Made by a program: the position numbers and the translations under genes
Part shown: positions 1 through 9,437 of the stretch, in pieces
Numbering within the stretch: the stretch's first letter is position 1
How the letters are laid out: the number at the start of each line of letters is the position of its first letter
The notes under the pieces: generated by a model
Seen by the model: the letters and a program-made list of their open reading frames with translations, nothing else
Told to the model about the DNA's origin: nothing
Database searches by the model: none
Assembly: GCA_022791685.1 (NCBI GenBank)
Contig: JAAVZO010000025.1
Coordinates: 1-64,000, forward strand
Origin: Clostridiales bacterium
GTDB taxonomy: Bacteria > Bacillota > Clostridia > Oscillospirales > CAG-272
Length of the DNA stretch: 64,000 nucleotides
Reading direction: 5' to 3'

Positions 1-23
1 CCTCTCTTGACTGCGACCTTTAT

Positions 24-52
24 ATTATATCATATCTCTGGCCGTTTGTCAA
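24..52 (-). promoter_or_regulatory. Consensus sigma-A promoter pointing off the left edge (proximal of a tandem pair)
   Basis: On the minus strand TTGACA (52..47) is followed after 17 bp by TATAAT (29..24). Both hexamers are perfect. Transcription would leave the window within about 20 bases, so the gene it serves is not visible. A second promoter of the same form lies 106 bp upstream; tandem perfect promoters of this kind are typical of stable-RNA operons, which is an inference. Confidence 0.75.
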
Positions 53-129
53 GGGGTTTGATGAAAGTTTTTTTAAACTTTTCTTTCATCCCTCTCGCTC
101 GGGGTCACCCCCTCGCTCAAAGCCTATTT

Positions 130-158
130 ATTATATCATACTTCTCACCAAAAGTCAA
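130..158 (-). promoter_or_regulatory. Consensus sigma-A promoter pointing off the left edge (distal of a tandem pair)
   Basis: On the minus strand TTGACT (158..153) is followed after 17 bp by TATAAT (135..130). The spacer ends in GTATGA, matching the ATATGA that precedes the -10 of the proximal promoter. The ORF called at 7..237 on the plus strand overlaps both promoters and has no ribosome-binding site, so I do not regard it as a gene. Apart from these promoters bases 1-300 are AT-rich and hold nothing else I can support. Confidence 0.7.
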
Positions 159-301
159 CCCTTTTCTTGCATTTTCTTTCAATTTATCAAAATTAGTTTA
201 CATTTGCTATACTTATGTACAAAAAATGTGCAATTAGTATATCTTCACTCATTTCACAAAAAAATTCACCCAAAGGTATTTATTTAATCCTGATTATCTG
301 C

Positions 302-307
302 TATAAT
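302..307 (+). promoter_or_regulatory. Possible -10 element for prmC
   Basis: TATAAT sits 23 bp before the ribosome-binding site of prmC. The sequence 17 bp further upstream (TTTATT) is a poor -35, so the promoter is weak or factor-dependent, or the match is fortuitous in AT-rich DNA. Confidence 0.4.
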
Positions 308-330
308 ATATAGTTGAAAGGAATTTGCTT

Positions 331-1146
331 ATGACTTATAATTCACTTGTACAACTTCTTACTGAATGCGGCTCAACTTCACCATCAAATGAAGCCGCTG
401 AGCTTATAACCCATTTCAATGGTAAACCCCGCGACTGGTGTTTGCTAAACCGTGAGCAGAAGCTGCCGCCCGAAATCGAAATGGCAGCTAAAAAGCGTCT
501 ATCGGGAACTCCTCTTCAATATATAACTGGACGCGCGTACTTCTATGGCGACAAATACTTCATCAACTCCGATGTGTTGATTCCACAACCTGACACAGAG
601 CACATAGTCGAAGCTGCATTAAAATATCTAACCCCCGGCTCCAACATTCTCGACCTATGCACCGGAAGCGGCTGCATAATAATATCTATATTAAAAAGGG
701 TACTCGCGTCAGGAACGGCAGTTGAAATCTCAACTCCAGCGCTACAGGTCGCACTGCGAAATGCAGAAATTCATAAAACCGGAACACGCCTAAGCTTCCT
801 TAAAGCCGACGTTCTCGATTCGCCGCTGATTCCCGACCTTGTATCTAAAGCCGATGTAATAACATCAAACCCACCATATATAAATACAGACGTTATCCCT
901 ACCCTCTCTCCGGAGGTTCAGAATGAACCTCGCCTTGCACTCGACGGCGGCTCAGATGGAATGAAATTCTATAACCGTTTCATTCTTGATTATGCAAAGC
1001 TGATGAAACCGTCCGCAAAAATGATACTCGAAATCGGCTACGACCAATCCGACCGAATCTCCGCGCTTTGCGATAAAGCAAATGTAAACTGCGAATTCAT
1101 ACGTGATTTCGGCGGGAATCTGCGTGTCGCTGTCATTTCTAAGTAG
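331..1146 (+). CDS. prmC: Peptide chain release factor N5-glutamine methyltransferase PrmC
   Basis: Methylates the glutamine of the GGQ loop of release factors RF1/RF2 using S-adenosylmethionine, in the cytoplasm. The 271-residue protein has the usual length. A helical N-terminal release-factor-binding region covers about residues 1-75; a Rossmann methyltransferase fold follows, with the SAM loop DLCTGSGC and the family signature SNPPYI that positions the target amide. I start at ATG 331, seven bases after GAAAGGAA; the TTG at 325 given by the track is too close to that site. It heads a rightward run with ddl, murI and the homocysteine methyltransferase, but a 55-base gap before ddl leaves the operon unproven. 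In other Firmicutes prmC usually follows prfA, which is absent here. Confidence 0.93.
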   Translation: MTYNSLVQLLTECGSTSPSNEAAELITHFNGKPRDWCLLNREQKLPPEIEMAAKKRLSGTPLQYITGRAYFYGDKYFINSDVLIPQPDTEHIVEAALKYLTPGSNILDLCTGSGCIIISILKRVLASGTAVEISTPALQVALRNAEIHKTGTRLSFLKADVLDSPLIPDLVSKADVITSNPPYINTDVIPTLSPEVQNEPRLALDGGSDGMKFYNRFILDYAKLMKPSAKMILEIGYDQSDRISALCDKANVNCEFIRDFGGNLRVAVISK

Positions 1147-1201
1147 CAGAAACATCACAACAGAATAAAATAATAGTAAATAACATTACGGAGAAATAAT
1201 T

Positions 1202-2293
1202 ATGGAAAAAACTACACTCCTCGTACTGTTCGGCGGAAAGTCCACCGAGCACGATGTATCTCTTATGTCCGCAACCTCCATTCTCAATAACGTAGACCGC
1301 GAAAAATACAACGTTGAAACAGTCGGCATAACAAAATCCGGCGACTGGTACTACTACACCGGCGCGGTAGAAAATATCACTAACGGAAGCTGGTGCGAAA
1401 ATCCCGATTCAATATCCCCTGCTGCAATATCCCCGTCGATGAGCGATCACGCACTGCTTGTATTTGCTGCCGATGGAAGTTCGTACAAAAAAATCCATAT
1501 CGACGTGATATTCCCGGTCATGCACGGCGCATATTCTGAGGACGGTACACTTCAGGGACTCATGCAAATGAGCGGTATACCATTTGTCGGCTGCAAATGT
1601 GCAACATCCGCTATTAGCATGGATAAGGCATTCACAAAGCTTATACTGAAAAATTTCAATATACCTCAGGCACGCTCGATCATAGTCAACGCACAGACTA
1701 TAGCAACAAACTACCCACAGATTCAAGCAGGCTGTGAAAACCTTTCCGCATATCCGTTATTCGTCAAGCCCGCCAACGCTGGCTCGTCAGTAGGTTCGTC
1801 TAAGGTAATGAACCGCGATATGCTGCTTCCAGCGCTGAAAAAAGCCGCTGAGCATGACTCAAAGATAATCGTTGAGGAATACATTAAGGGCAAGGAATGC
1901 GAGATTGCCGTCATGGGCAGCCCGCGCAATATGAAAGCTACTACTATAGGTCAGATCGTACCAGGAAGCGACTTCTACGATTACGAAACCAAATACAGCT
2001 CTGGCAGTCCCGCTACCTATAAAATTCCAGCTGACATAAAAGACGAAACTAAGGAAGCGCTCCGTACAACTGCGCTGAGAATATGTGCGATACTCGGAGT
2101 TGAAGGACTTTCTCGTGTCGATTTCTTTGTTCGCAAAGGCGGAGGACGTGAGGAGATCATATTTAATGAGATCAACACACTTCCGGGATTTACCGAAATA
2201 AGTATGTACCCGCGACTGTTTGTGAACGATGGCATGGAGTACAGCGAAATAATCGACCACCTCATCGATATCGCGCTCGGAAAGGAAGCTTAA
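1202..2293 (+). CDS. ddl: D-alanine--D-alanine ligase Ddl
   Basis: Joins two D-alanines with ATP to make the dipeptide for peptidoglycan precursors, in the cytoplasm. The 363-residue protein opens with the family signature LFGGKSTEHDVSL, carries the ATP-grasp core with VKPANAGSSVG and ends with the metal/substrate segment FNEINTLPGFT. The omega-loop reads YDYETKY; a tyrosine at its end is the known mark of D-Ala-D-Ala ligases, whereas D-Ala-D-Lac ligases of intrinsically vancomycin-resistant bacteria have phenylalanine, so I infer a normal vancomycin-sensitive precursor. The ATG follows GGAGAAATAATT. murI starts three bases after the stop, so the two cell-wall genes are surely co-transcribed and translationally coupled. 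Confidence 0.95.
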   Translation: MEKTTLLVLFGGKSTEHDVSLMSATSILNNVDREKYNVETVGITKSGDWYYYTGAVENITNGSWCENPDSISPAAISPSMSDHALLVFAADGSSYKKIHIDVIFPVMHGAYSEDGTLQGLMQMSGIPFVGCKCATSAISMDKAFTKLILKNFNIPQARSIIVNAQTIATNYPQIQAGCENLSAYPLFVKPANAGSSVGSSKVMNRDMLLPALKKAAEHDSKIIVEEYIKGKECEIAVMGSPRNMKATTIGQIVPGSDFYDYETKYSSGSPATYKIPADIKDETKEALRTTALRICAILGVEGLSRVDFFVRKGGGREEIIFNEINTLPGFTEISMYPRLFVNDGMEYSEIIDHLIDIALGKEA

Positions 2294-2296
2294 GCA

Positions 2297-3088
2297 TTGA
2301 TCGGCATTTTTGACAGCGGACTCGGCGGACTCAGCGCACTAAAAGAAGTGCGCCGTTTGCTGCCTTCCGAAGATATCGTATATTTCGGCGATACCGGACG
2401 AGTGCCGTATGGCAGCCGCTCAAAAGAAACGATAACGAAATACGCACTTCAGGATCTCAACTTTCTTATGTCAAAGCAGGTCGACGCAGTACTCGTCGCC
2501 TGTGGGACTATAAGCTCAATAGCAATAGATACACTGCGCAATAAATACCCCTCAATACCGATAATCGGCGTAGTTGACAGCGCCGCCGAAGTTGCTGTAT
2601 CGCTAACAAAAAATAAAAAAATCGGCGTAATCGCCACGTCAAGTACAATAGGAAGTCATTCATTCGAAAAGAAGCTGCTCTCGCTTGACAATGAACTCGA
2701 TATAATACAAACCGCTTGTCCATTGTTTGTTCCACTCGTTGAAAATGGCTTTATCTCACCTGACAACGAAGTCACCCACTTAGTCGCAAAGCAGTATCTT
2801 GCCGAAATTAAAGCAAGCGGTGCAGATACATTGATACTCGGCTGCACACATTATCCAATAATAACCGAATCGATCGCACGAGTACTGCCGGGTGTAAATA
2901 TAGTAAGCTCATCGAAGGCAGCCGCCGATACCCTCTCGCAGATGGTACAGCCTACCGAAATAAACAGGCTCGGAAATACCGAATATTACGTCAGCGACGA
3001 GCCATACGGATTTGAAAAAACTGCGTCGATCTTTCTCGAGACAAAAATCCACGATAAAGTAACACGTATAGATATTGAAAAATACTAA
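2297..3088 (+). CDS. murI: Glutamate racemase MurI
   Basis: Converts L- to D-glutamate for the peptidoglycan stem peptide. The 263 residues include the start motif IGIFDSGLGGLSALKE, the FGDTGRVPYG segment and two catalytic-cysteine motifs: VACGTIS near residue 73 and GCTHYP near residue 183. In most family members the first reads ACNT, so the asparagine after the cysteine is a glycine here, a mild oddity that may affect activity. Translation starts at TTG 2297 with AAGGAAG inside the end of ddl, eight bases before. The product supplies the D-Glu pathway that runs beside Ddl's D-Ala-D-Ala pathway, consistent with their pairing. Confidence 0.93.
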   Translation: MIGIFDSGLGGLSALKEVRRLLPSEDIVYFGDTGRVPYGSRSKETITKYALQDLNFLMSKQVDAVLVACGTISSIAIDTLRNKYPSIPIIGVVDSAAEVAVSLTKNKKIGVIATSSTIGSHSFEKKLLSLDNELDIIQTACPLFVPLVENGFISPDNEVTHLVAKQYLAEIKASGADTLILGCTHYPIITESIARVLPGVNIVSSSKAAADTLSQMVQPTEINRLGNTEYYVSDEPYGFEKTASIFLETKIHDKVTRIDIEKY

Positions 3089-3104
3089 ATTAAGAAGGTT
3101 CAAA

Positions 3105-4298
3105 ATGTCAGAATCACTCCACAGCATTTATTACCGCTTCCCGAAAAACTTTCCACTTCCGATGGTGCTCGACGGGTCGACCGGAACATCGCTTATGCGC
3201 GAGGGTATGCCAGCCGGTTCTTGCACTGAAAAATGGGTGCTTGAACATCCCGAAGTACTTCAAAAAATCCAGCAGGACTATGTACAAAGCGGCTCAGACG
3301 CACTATATACGCCAACGTTCGGTGCTAATCGTCCGACACTTGAGCGCAGTGACCTCACCGAAACCGCAAAAATCAACTCCGACCTCGTGGCTATCACAAA
3401 AGGTAAGGCAAAATTGATCGGCGGTGATATGTCCCCGACAGGACTTTTCATCGAACCGTTCGGAGATACTCCATTCGATGAAGTAGTTGAAGTATACCGT
3501 GAGCAGGCAGAGGCGCTCGATAAAGCAGGCGTAGATTTTTTTGCTTCCGAAACAAATATCAGCCTTCAAGAGGTACGCGCCGCAGTCATCGGAATCCGTA
3601 AAGTATCCGATAAGCCGATATTCGTAACAATGACCGTAGATGACAGCGGACGCACACTGTCCGGAGACAGCCTTGTATCATGCCTTATTTCGCTCGCTGA
3701 GCTCGGGATCTCCGCATTTGGAACTAACTGTTCGCAGGGTCCTGATGGTATGCTTGAGTTGCTTCGAGAGCTCGTTCCATATTCGCTCGCACTTGGGATA
3801 CCGCTTATAGCAAAACCCAATGCCGGTATGCCGCACGACGAACCCGATGGAAGCCGTCACTTCGACCTCGACGCGGACACGTTCGCAAAATACGTACCCG
3901 AATTTCTGAACTCTGGAATTCCAATACTCGGCGGCTGCTGCGGCACAGACAGCTGCTTCATAAAGAAAATACGCGAATGTGCCGACAAAATCGCTCCGAC
4001 ACTTGATTATTCAACTTGCGACCGTATAGATACGACCTCATTCGCCTGCACAAATCGCGACGCGGTCGAAATAAATAAAACTGAGCTCGGCGAACCAATA
4101 CTCGCTGACGAAAGCTTCTACGATAATGCCGCTATGGCTGAAGGTGAGTTCATATATGTAAGTATCCCTGATGAAGAGGCAGCTGACATATTCATCGAAA
4201 ATGCACCAATGCTAATGCTTCCCTGCACAGTTACCGGAAACACAGAGGCAATAAAAAAAGCAAAACACTATTATAACGGATATCTTCTCGAAATCTAA
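3105..4298 (+). CDS. Homocysteine S-methyltransferase family protein with a C-terminal extension
   Basis: Family members transfer a methyl group to homocysteine, with zinc held by three cysteines. The 397-residue protein shows LDGSTGTSLM at the start, the first zinc cysteine in GTNCSQGPDGM (about residue 213) and the second motif GGCCGT (about residue 282). The domain would normally end near residue 300; some 90 further residues follow that I do not recognise. They are not the pterin-binding domain that follows this module in MetH. I start at ATG 3105, preceded by AGAAGG; the upstream TTG at 3075 lies in murI. The methyl donor (S-methylmethionine, methyl-THF with a partner, or other) cannot be told. 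A strong terminator follows the stop. Confidence 0.8.
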   Translation: MSESLHSIYYRFPKNFPLPMVLDGSTGTSLMREGMPAGSCTEKWVLEHPEVLQKIQQDYVQSGSDALYTPTFGANRPTLERSDLTETAKINSDLVAITKGKAKLIGGDMSPTGLFIEPFGDTPFDEVVEVYREQAEALDKAGVDFFASETNISLQEVRAAVIGIRKVSDKPIFVTMTVDDSGRTLSGDSLVSCLISLAELGISAFGTNCSQGPDGMLELLRELVPYSLALGIPLIAKPNAGMPHDEPDGSRHFDLDADTFAKYVPEFLNSGIPILGGCCGTDSCFIKKIRECADKIAPTLDYSTCDRIDTTSFACTNRDAVEINKTELGEPILADESFYDNAAMAEGEFIYVSIPDEEAADIFIENAPMLMLPCTVTGNTEAIKKAKHYYNGYLLEI

Positions 4299-4304
4299 AA
4301 AATC

Positions 4305-4339
4305 AGAGCAATCATGTAAACCACATGATTGCTCTTTTT
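4305..4339. terminator. Bidirectional intrinsic terminator
   Basis: A perfect 13-bp stem (AGAGCAATCATGT with its complement) with a five-base loop and a T-run on the right, lying between the converging homocysteine methyltransferase and GH106-like genes. The A-run on the left lets it work for the minus strand too. Confidence 0.9.
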
Positions 4340-4344
4340 ACTAT

Positions 4345-6747
4345 TTATTTTTCTTCCGGGACAAAATCCTCGATAGGCTTTGGATCACCTATATCACGGA
4401 AAATATCGAACAGCTCACGCTCGTTGCCACACACCACAAACATAGACTCAGCGCTCGGCAGTTTAATACTAAGTTTAGTATAAACCTCACCACGATAATT
4501 GACAAGTTCAAAATCAGCACGCTTGATCTTACCGTTATGCGGGTTCCACAGCTCAGGATTCAACTCGCCACGAAGCAGAACGCTTCCTTCATAATCGGTA
4601 GCGGTCGAGTTAGAAAGGAAATATACATCGCAGCCATCCTGTCTCTTATGCAGACAACCAAAGACACCGCTCTTCAGCATAGCGTCAGCAACTCCCGAAT
4701 TCTTGTACAGTGGGAATATCATGCTGAGCGCACCGCAGTCGTCAAGTGTAGGCATATTCATTATCTCAACATCATATGCGACATCAAGCTTATCGAGTAT
4801 CTCTGCAACAAGCTTGCTCTCGACATGATAAGTACCGTCAGCACCTGTCTTGTCAGACGGCAGGAAGTACGCCGCACCGCCATTGCTGTTGTGATTTTCA
4901 TATATATTCTGTATCACCGAACGGTCATCATCAGTCGTACCAAATATCTCATTTATAATTCGATTGACCTCATCGTCGTTATTTTTATCCGGCTCAAACT
5001 CAAAAGCCTTCGACGGAAGCTCAACCGTTGCGATGATCTTTCCACCCTCGTCCCAGAACTTCTTGATCATCTTGAGATTGTCAAGGCTTATCATCGACAT
5101 GCCCGGCATAATAAGCACCTTGTAGCGCTCGAAGTTCACCGCATTATTTAGATACAACACACCGTCATCAGTACTCATATTTTCGCTCATGACCTCAGGA
5201 TGTATAACTGTCAGGTCGTGTCCGGCATATGCCATAATGCTGTTGATAAGCGTCATATAATCTGTATTTTCAGGAGTCGTCGAGAACTCATGACCTTGAT
5301 ATTCGGCCTCATACAAATACATCTGCGAATGCACAGAGTAAATCGGATATAACATCGCAATATCCGCAATATGCCGTCCGCCACGCAGCAAAGTCTGGCA
5401 GCGAGTCATGTAATCGAGCAGCTCAGGCACATCATTTTTGTATTCAGGATTGCGGTGCGATACCTCGTGCGGTATTCTCGCTTTGCCAGATAACCACAGC
5501 GTATGCGGCATCATATAGTTTACGCCACGCGAGAAAGCATTCATCGCCTCACAATAAAGTATGCGTTTGTCAAGAACTCCATAGTTGCCGTAAATTTCGC
5601 ATACTACTGTATCAATATCATAGTTATTCGCCGCACTCGACGCTATCTTTAAACCATTGAAGCCGTACATATATGAATGAACCATATCAAGTCCGACAGC
5701 GCCGCCCGGCTTTCTCCAAAGGAAACCGTCGCCGTACACCCACGAGCATGAAGCATCCTTAGGCTCGCACACGTGTCCAACCGACATAAGTCCATTGCGG
5801 CGGGTAAAATCGCCGACTGCTTTGAAGAATCCGTCAGCAAACATATGCGCACGGCAGTCCATAAACAGCGACTTATAATGCGCGGTATCCTCACCTATAT
5901 CCTCCCACAACGCCGGATAATACGGAGCTGGGTCAAAACCATAGCGTTCCTCAAAAATTTCGTTAAGCTTGTAGTCCCACATTCTGCGGTTAGGTACATT
6001 GTATTGCAGATCATCATAGAAGGTCATCTTAACAACATCGCCGATATAGTCCTTATATCTGTCGGCAAAACGCTTGTAAGTCAGCGAAATATAATCCATC
6101 GACGCTTCATAGCTCATAAAGTTAGCATAGCCGTTTCCAGCAGGCATACAAACATATTCTTCGATATTCCAGTTGCCGTCCGGGACAGTCCACTCAAGCT
6201 TTCCGTCAGATACAAATTCGCGCAGATCAATGATCTTGCAGCGGTCGATTTCAAGGGCAACAAGACTCATCAGCTTATATCCATCTCCGCTCTGCAATTT
6301 GCGGCTTACTTTCTGTCCCTCAGAGCATTCATATTCAAAGCGGCGGAGAGTCAGCGCCGTAGAATTCGGGAATACACGCGCCATCTCACCTCCAGCGCGT
6401 CCGGTCGGAAAATCAAGATCATCGTAATATATAACGCTCATATCGAGCTCGCGAGCCTTGTCAAGGATTGCACGGTAGCTGTCATAATATTCTTCCGTGC
6501 CAAACTCCGGAAGCGTGCCGCCCCATTCATCCTGTGAAGAAACTGGAAGCGGCGCAATTCCACCATAGCCGCTCTTTTTATATTGCGCAAAATTCTTTGC
6601 AACATCATCGGTAAGCTTGCCATTCTCAGCAAAGCGTCCATCCATATGATAGAACGGAACTGGACGATAATTTATCGGCATGGTCAAAAAGTCACGCTTA
6701 AGCTCTTTATATCCTTTTGAAGTTTTTAAATTAAGCAATTCAGTCAT
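4345..6747 (-). CDS. Large glycoside hydrolase, GH106-like, probably cytoplasmic
   Basis: About 800 residues with no signal peptide. The N-terminal part resembles the catalytic barrel of GH106-related enzymes (alpha-L-rhamnosidase type): YRPVPFYHMDG, KKSGYGGIAPLP, then a DDLDFPTGRAGGEMA segment matching the Y-D-x-x-x-P-S-G-x-A-G-G pattern of that group. Acidic residues in MTFYDDLQYNVP and HVCEPKDAS are candidate catalytic or ligand residues, which I cannot assign. The C-terminal 300 residues look like accessory beta domains. The track start at 6876 lies upstream of a clear promoter, so translation must begin lower; ATG 6747 (abutting AGGAG) or TTG 6738 (nine bases after it) are the choices. 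It stands alone, divergent from the ABC operon. Substrate specificity is unproven. Confidence 0.7.
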   Translation of the reverse strand: MTELLNLKTSKGYKELKRDFLTMPINYRPVPFYHMDGRFAENGKLTDDVAKNFAQYKKSGYGGIAPLPVSSQDEWGGTLPEFGTEEYYDSYRAILDKARELDMSVIYYDDLDFPTGRAGGEMARVFPNSTALTLRRFEYECSEGQKVSRKLQSGDGYKLMSLVALEIDRCKIIDLREFVSDGKLEWTVPDGNWNIEEYVCMPAGNGYANFMSYEASMDYISLTYKRFADRYKDYIGDVVKMTFYDDLQYNVPNRRMWDYKLNEIFEERYGFDPAPYYPALWEDIGEDTAHYKSLFMDCRAHMFADGFFKAVGDFTRRNGLMSVGHVCEPKDASCSWVYGDGFLWRKPGGAVGLDMVHSYMYGFNGLKIASSAANNYDIDTVVCEIYGNYGVLDKRILYCEAMNAFSRGVNYMMPHTLWLSGKARIPHEVSHRNPEYKNDVPELLDYMTRCQTLLRGGRHIADIAMLYPIYSVHSQMYLYEAEYQGHEFSTTPENTDYMTLINSIMAYAGHDLTVIHPEVMSENMSTDDGVLYLNNAVNFERYKVLIMPGMSMISLDNLKMIKKFWDEGGKIIATVELPSKAFEFEPDKNNDDEVNRIINEIFGTTDDDRSVIQNIYENHNSNGGAAYFLPSDKTGADGTYHVESKLVAEILDKLDVAYDVEIMNMPTLDDCGALSMIFPLYKNSGVADAMLKSGVFGCLHKRQDGCDVYFLSNSTATDYEGSVLLRGELNPELWNPHNGKIKRADFELVNYRGEVYTKLSIKLPSAESMFVVCGNERELFDIFRDIGDPKPIEDFVPEEK

Positions 6748-6825
6748 CTCCTGTTGTATATTCGATCTAAGAATATACCTATCTAAATTAATTTTAATTA
6801 ATTTTATTTTACTTTGTAGGTTATA

Positions 6826-6854
6826 ATAATACCACATTTCTTTAGTTATGTCAA
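6826..6854 (-). promoter_or_regulatory. Promoter of the GH106-like gene
   Basis: Minus strand TTGACA (6854..6849), 17 bp, TATTAT (6831..6826). The predicted transcript start near 6820 leaves a leader of about 70 bases and excludes the ORF-track start at 6876. Confidence 0.8.
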
Positions 6855-6997
6855 TAGCATTCAAATATTTTTGCAAAATTCAATTTACTGCACAAATAGC
6901 GTATACCGATTTTGTGCATCTTTTATATCTGCATTGCGCTATTTGCATTTACATCCGTAATTATTTCGGGAAGGATCATATAAATTCATATTTTATA

Positions 6998-7026
6998 TTG
7001 ACAATATAGGATAAAAATAGTATAAT
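6998..7026 (+). promoter_or_regulatory. Perfect sigma-A promoter of the ABC exporter operon
   Basis: TTGACA (6998-7003), 17 bp, TATAAT (7021-7026): all twelve hexamer bases are consensus. The 345-base gap between the divergent genes holds this promoter and that of the GH106-like gene, with no other gene. Confidence 0.9.
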
Positions 7027-7092
7027 AGAAATATATGCTTCATCATCAGCATAGTAACATCAAAATAATAACTAAGCAATGAGGTGATTTAA

Positions 7093-9408
7093 TTGATAGC
7101 TCTTGACAATTATCCATCTGGGCTCATAGATCTTATCGACAAAAAAGGAATATCGCCTGATAAACTTTTACTGCTTGCAAAATGCGATATGAACAAAGAT
7201 GGCACACACTGCGACTGCTATCTCGCCGCTACCGCCGAAGATCTACTCATAATCTCCGGAGTCGTAACGCTGCGGGAAAAAGCCAACATGAAAAATAAGC
7301 ACCACAAGCATTTAGCCAGCATTTCAGCAACACGACTCGAGGCTGAATTCAGTGAGCTTACATATGAATATTATTCACTCAAAGATCTTTCCGACTTTAA
7401 GGTTGAGGAACTACTCTCGTCGGGACGCTTAGTCGCTAAAAGTAAAGAATCCGACGGAAATATTCTTCTCGCCATATTTACAAACACATCAAAGTCGCAA
7501 ATGAATCTATTCTGTAAATATGTAAAAAAAGCACAGGAAGGCAAACCTTTCGAGCTTGACAGTGAGGATTCAAACGAATCGCTGTTCTGCCCGAAATGCG
7601 GCTCACGTTATCCCGACACAAACCGCAAAATATGCCCACGCTGCATGGACAAGGGCAAGCTTATAAAAAGAATGAGCGTTTTCTTCATTAAATATAAGAA
7701 AATGCTCGCCGTTGTACTCCTCATGCTCATAATCATGAGTATCCTCGGAGTAGTATCGCCATATATTGGCTCAAAATTCTACTATGATGAAGTATTAGAT
7801 AAAGACGGCTCGTTCTTCGGTCAAATAACCCTCGTACTCGCAATCATAATCAGCATGAGAATATTCACTACCGCTCTCAACATGATGAATGGTGTGATAA
7901 CCTCAAAAATCGCGTCGCTGATAACCTATGACCTGAAGCAGACAATATTCAACGCAATTCAGCGGCTTTCGATAAGCTTCTTTACTGGAAGACAGACTGG
8001 AAGCCTTATGACGCAGGTCAATAACGACTCGCAGACGATATATTGGTTCTTCTGTGACGGATTTCCGTATTTTCTCATAAATGTTGTACAGGTTATCGCA
8101 CTTGTGATAATCATGTTCATCTTCAACCCGCTGCTCGCATTTCTGTCGCTTATAACAATACCCGCGTTCGTATTTTTCGTCAAATTTGTATTCGAAAAGC
8201 TTGATAAACTGCACGCTAAACGCTACTCAAGCTCGCGTTCAATGAATGGTGCACTAAGCGATATACTCGGCGGAATTCGTGTAGTCAAAGCATTTTCAAA
8301 GGAAAAAAATGAAGTCGTCCGATTTAACCGATACTCTGAACGACTCGCCACAAATGAGAAAAATCTTTCGGACTTCCAGAATATCGCCTTTCCTATAGCA
8401 GATTTTATTCTCTATCTCGGAAACATCTTTGCATGGGGATTCGGCGGTTGGATGGTAATAAAAGGTGACCTCACCTACGGTATGCTGCTGACATTCATAG
8501 CCTATATGAATATGGTCTACAACCCAATGTATTTCTTTATCGACATGACATATTGGGCTACCGACTGTCTCAACGCCTGCTCACGTCTCTTTGAGGTAAT
8601 GGACGCAGTGCCCGAAGTAGTAGACCCCGAAAATCCTGTACCGATGGAAAATATGCAGGGACGCGTTACATTCAACAACGTCGAATTCTCCTATGAAAAG
8701 AATCGCAAAGTAATTGACGGTGTAAGCTTTGATATCGAACCTGGCAAGGTAATCGGTATCGTAGGACATACCGGTGCGGGTAAATCGACGCTCGCAAATC
8801 TGCTGATACGTCTATACGATACAAGCTCAGGTGAAATTCTAATTGATGGAGTAAATGTTAAAAACATCTCCTTCGCTGACCTGAGACGTAATATCTCGAT
8901 AGTATCGCAGGAAACCTACCTTTTTATGGGAACTATACTCGAAAACATACGATACGCACGCCCAGAAGCTTCACTGGATGAAGTAATCGAAGCTTCAAAA
9001 ATCGCCGGAGCACATGACTTCATAATGAAGCTTCCGGACGCATATTCGACTCGTATCGGCTTTGGTTATAAGGACCTGTCAGGCGGTGAGCGCCAGAGAG
9101 TATCGATCGCACGCGCAATACTTAGAAATCCAAAAATACTCATCCTTGATGAAGCAACTGCCGCAATGGATACAGAAACTGAACGCCAGATTCAGACTGC
9201 ACTCGAACGTCTTGTAAAAGGACGCACAACGATTATGATCGCACACAGACTTTCAACTCTGCGCGACGCTGATAAGCTCATCGTGATCGAAAACGGTAAA
9301 ATGCCTGAGTTCGGAACTCATCTCGAGCTTATCAACAAGAAGGGCATCTACTACAATCTCTATCGTATGCAGGTAGAAGCACTCAAGAACATTGGCATTG
9401 AAGCCTGA
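7093..9408 (+). CDS. ABC exporter with N-terminal domain and zinc ribbon (first of pair)
   Basis: A 771-residue membrane ABC half-transporter. Residues 1-160 form a soluble domain I do not recognise. A zinc ribbon (CPKCG...CPRC) follows near residues 166-190. A six-helix exporter domain covers about 200-490. The nucleotide-binding domain has Walker A GHTGAGKST, Q-loop VSQET, signature LSGGERQRVS, Walker B ILILDEATAAMD and the switch histidine in MIAHRLS. Start is TTG 7093 after GAGGTGATT. It is co-transcribed with a DUF1854 gene and a second exporter of the same layout, so the two halves probably form a heterodimer. Substrate unknown; the zinc ribbon between sensor and membrane domain is unusual for exporters. 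Confidence 0.88.
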   Translation: MIALDNYPSGLIDLIDKKGISPDKLLLLAKCDMNKDGTHCDCYLAATAEDLLIISGVVTLREKANMKNKHHKHLASISATRLEAEFSELTYEYYSLKDLSDFKVEELLSSGRLVAKSKESDGNILLAIFTNTSKSQMNLFCKYVKKAQEGKPFELDSEDSNESLFCPKCGSRYPDTNRKICPRCMDKGKLIKRMSVFFIKYKKMLAVVLLMLIIMSILGVVSPYIGSKFYYDEVLDKDGSFFGQITLVLAIIISMRIFTTALNMMNGVITSKIASLITYDLKQTIFNAIQRLSISFFTGRQTGSLMTQVNNDSQTIYWFFCDGFPYFLINVVQVIALVIIMFIFNPLLAFLSLITIPAFVFFVKFVFEKLDKLHAKRYSSSRSMNGALSDILGGIRVVKAFSKEKNEVVRFNRYSERLATNEKNLSDFQNIAFPIADFILYLGNIFAWGFGGWMVIKGDLTYGMLLTFIAYMNMVYNPMYFFIDMTYWATDCLNACSRLFEVMDAVPEVVDPENPVPMENMQGRVTFNNVEFSYEKNRKVIDGVSFDIEPGKVIGIVGHTGAGKSTLANLLIRLYDTSSGEILIDGVNVKNISFADLRRNISIVSQETYLFMGTILENIRYARPEASLDEVIEASKIAGAHDFIMKLPDAYSTRIGFGYKDLSGGERQRVSIARAILRNPKILILDEATAAMDTETERQIQTALERLVKGRTTIMIAHRLSTLRDADKLIVIENGKMPEFGTHLELINKKGIYYNLYRMQVEALKNIGIEA

Positions 9409-9437
9409 AATAAATATACAGTAAAACGGAGGTAATT

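Noticed and set aside
7-237. 76-residue ORF at the left edge
   Set aside because: No ribosome-binding site, low-complexity Phe/Leu-rich product, and it overlaps two strong minus-strand promoters.
4537-6537. Long plus-strand ORFs 4537..5151 and 5773..6537
   Set aside because: Antisense shadows of the GH106-like gene; no ribosome-binding sites and no domain-like sequence.
6748-6876. N-terminal extension of the GH106-like protein in the ORF track
   Set aside because: The extension spans the gene's own promoter (6854..6826), so it cannot be translated from that transcript.
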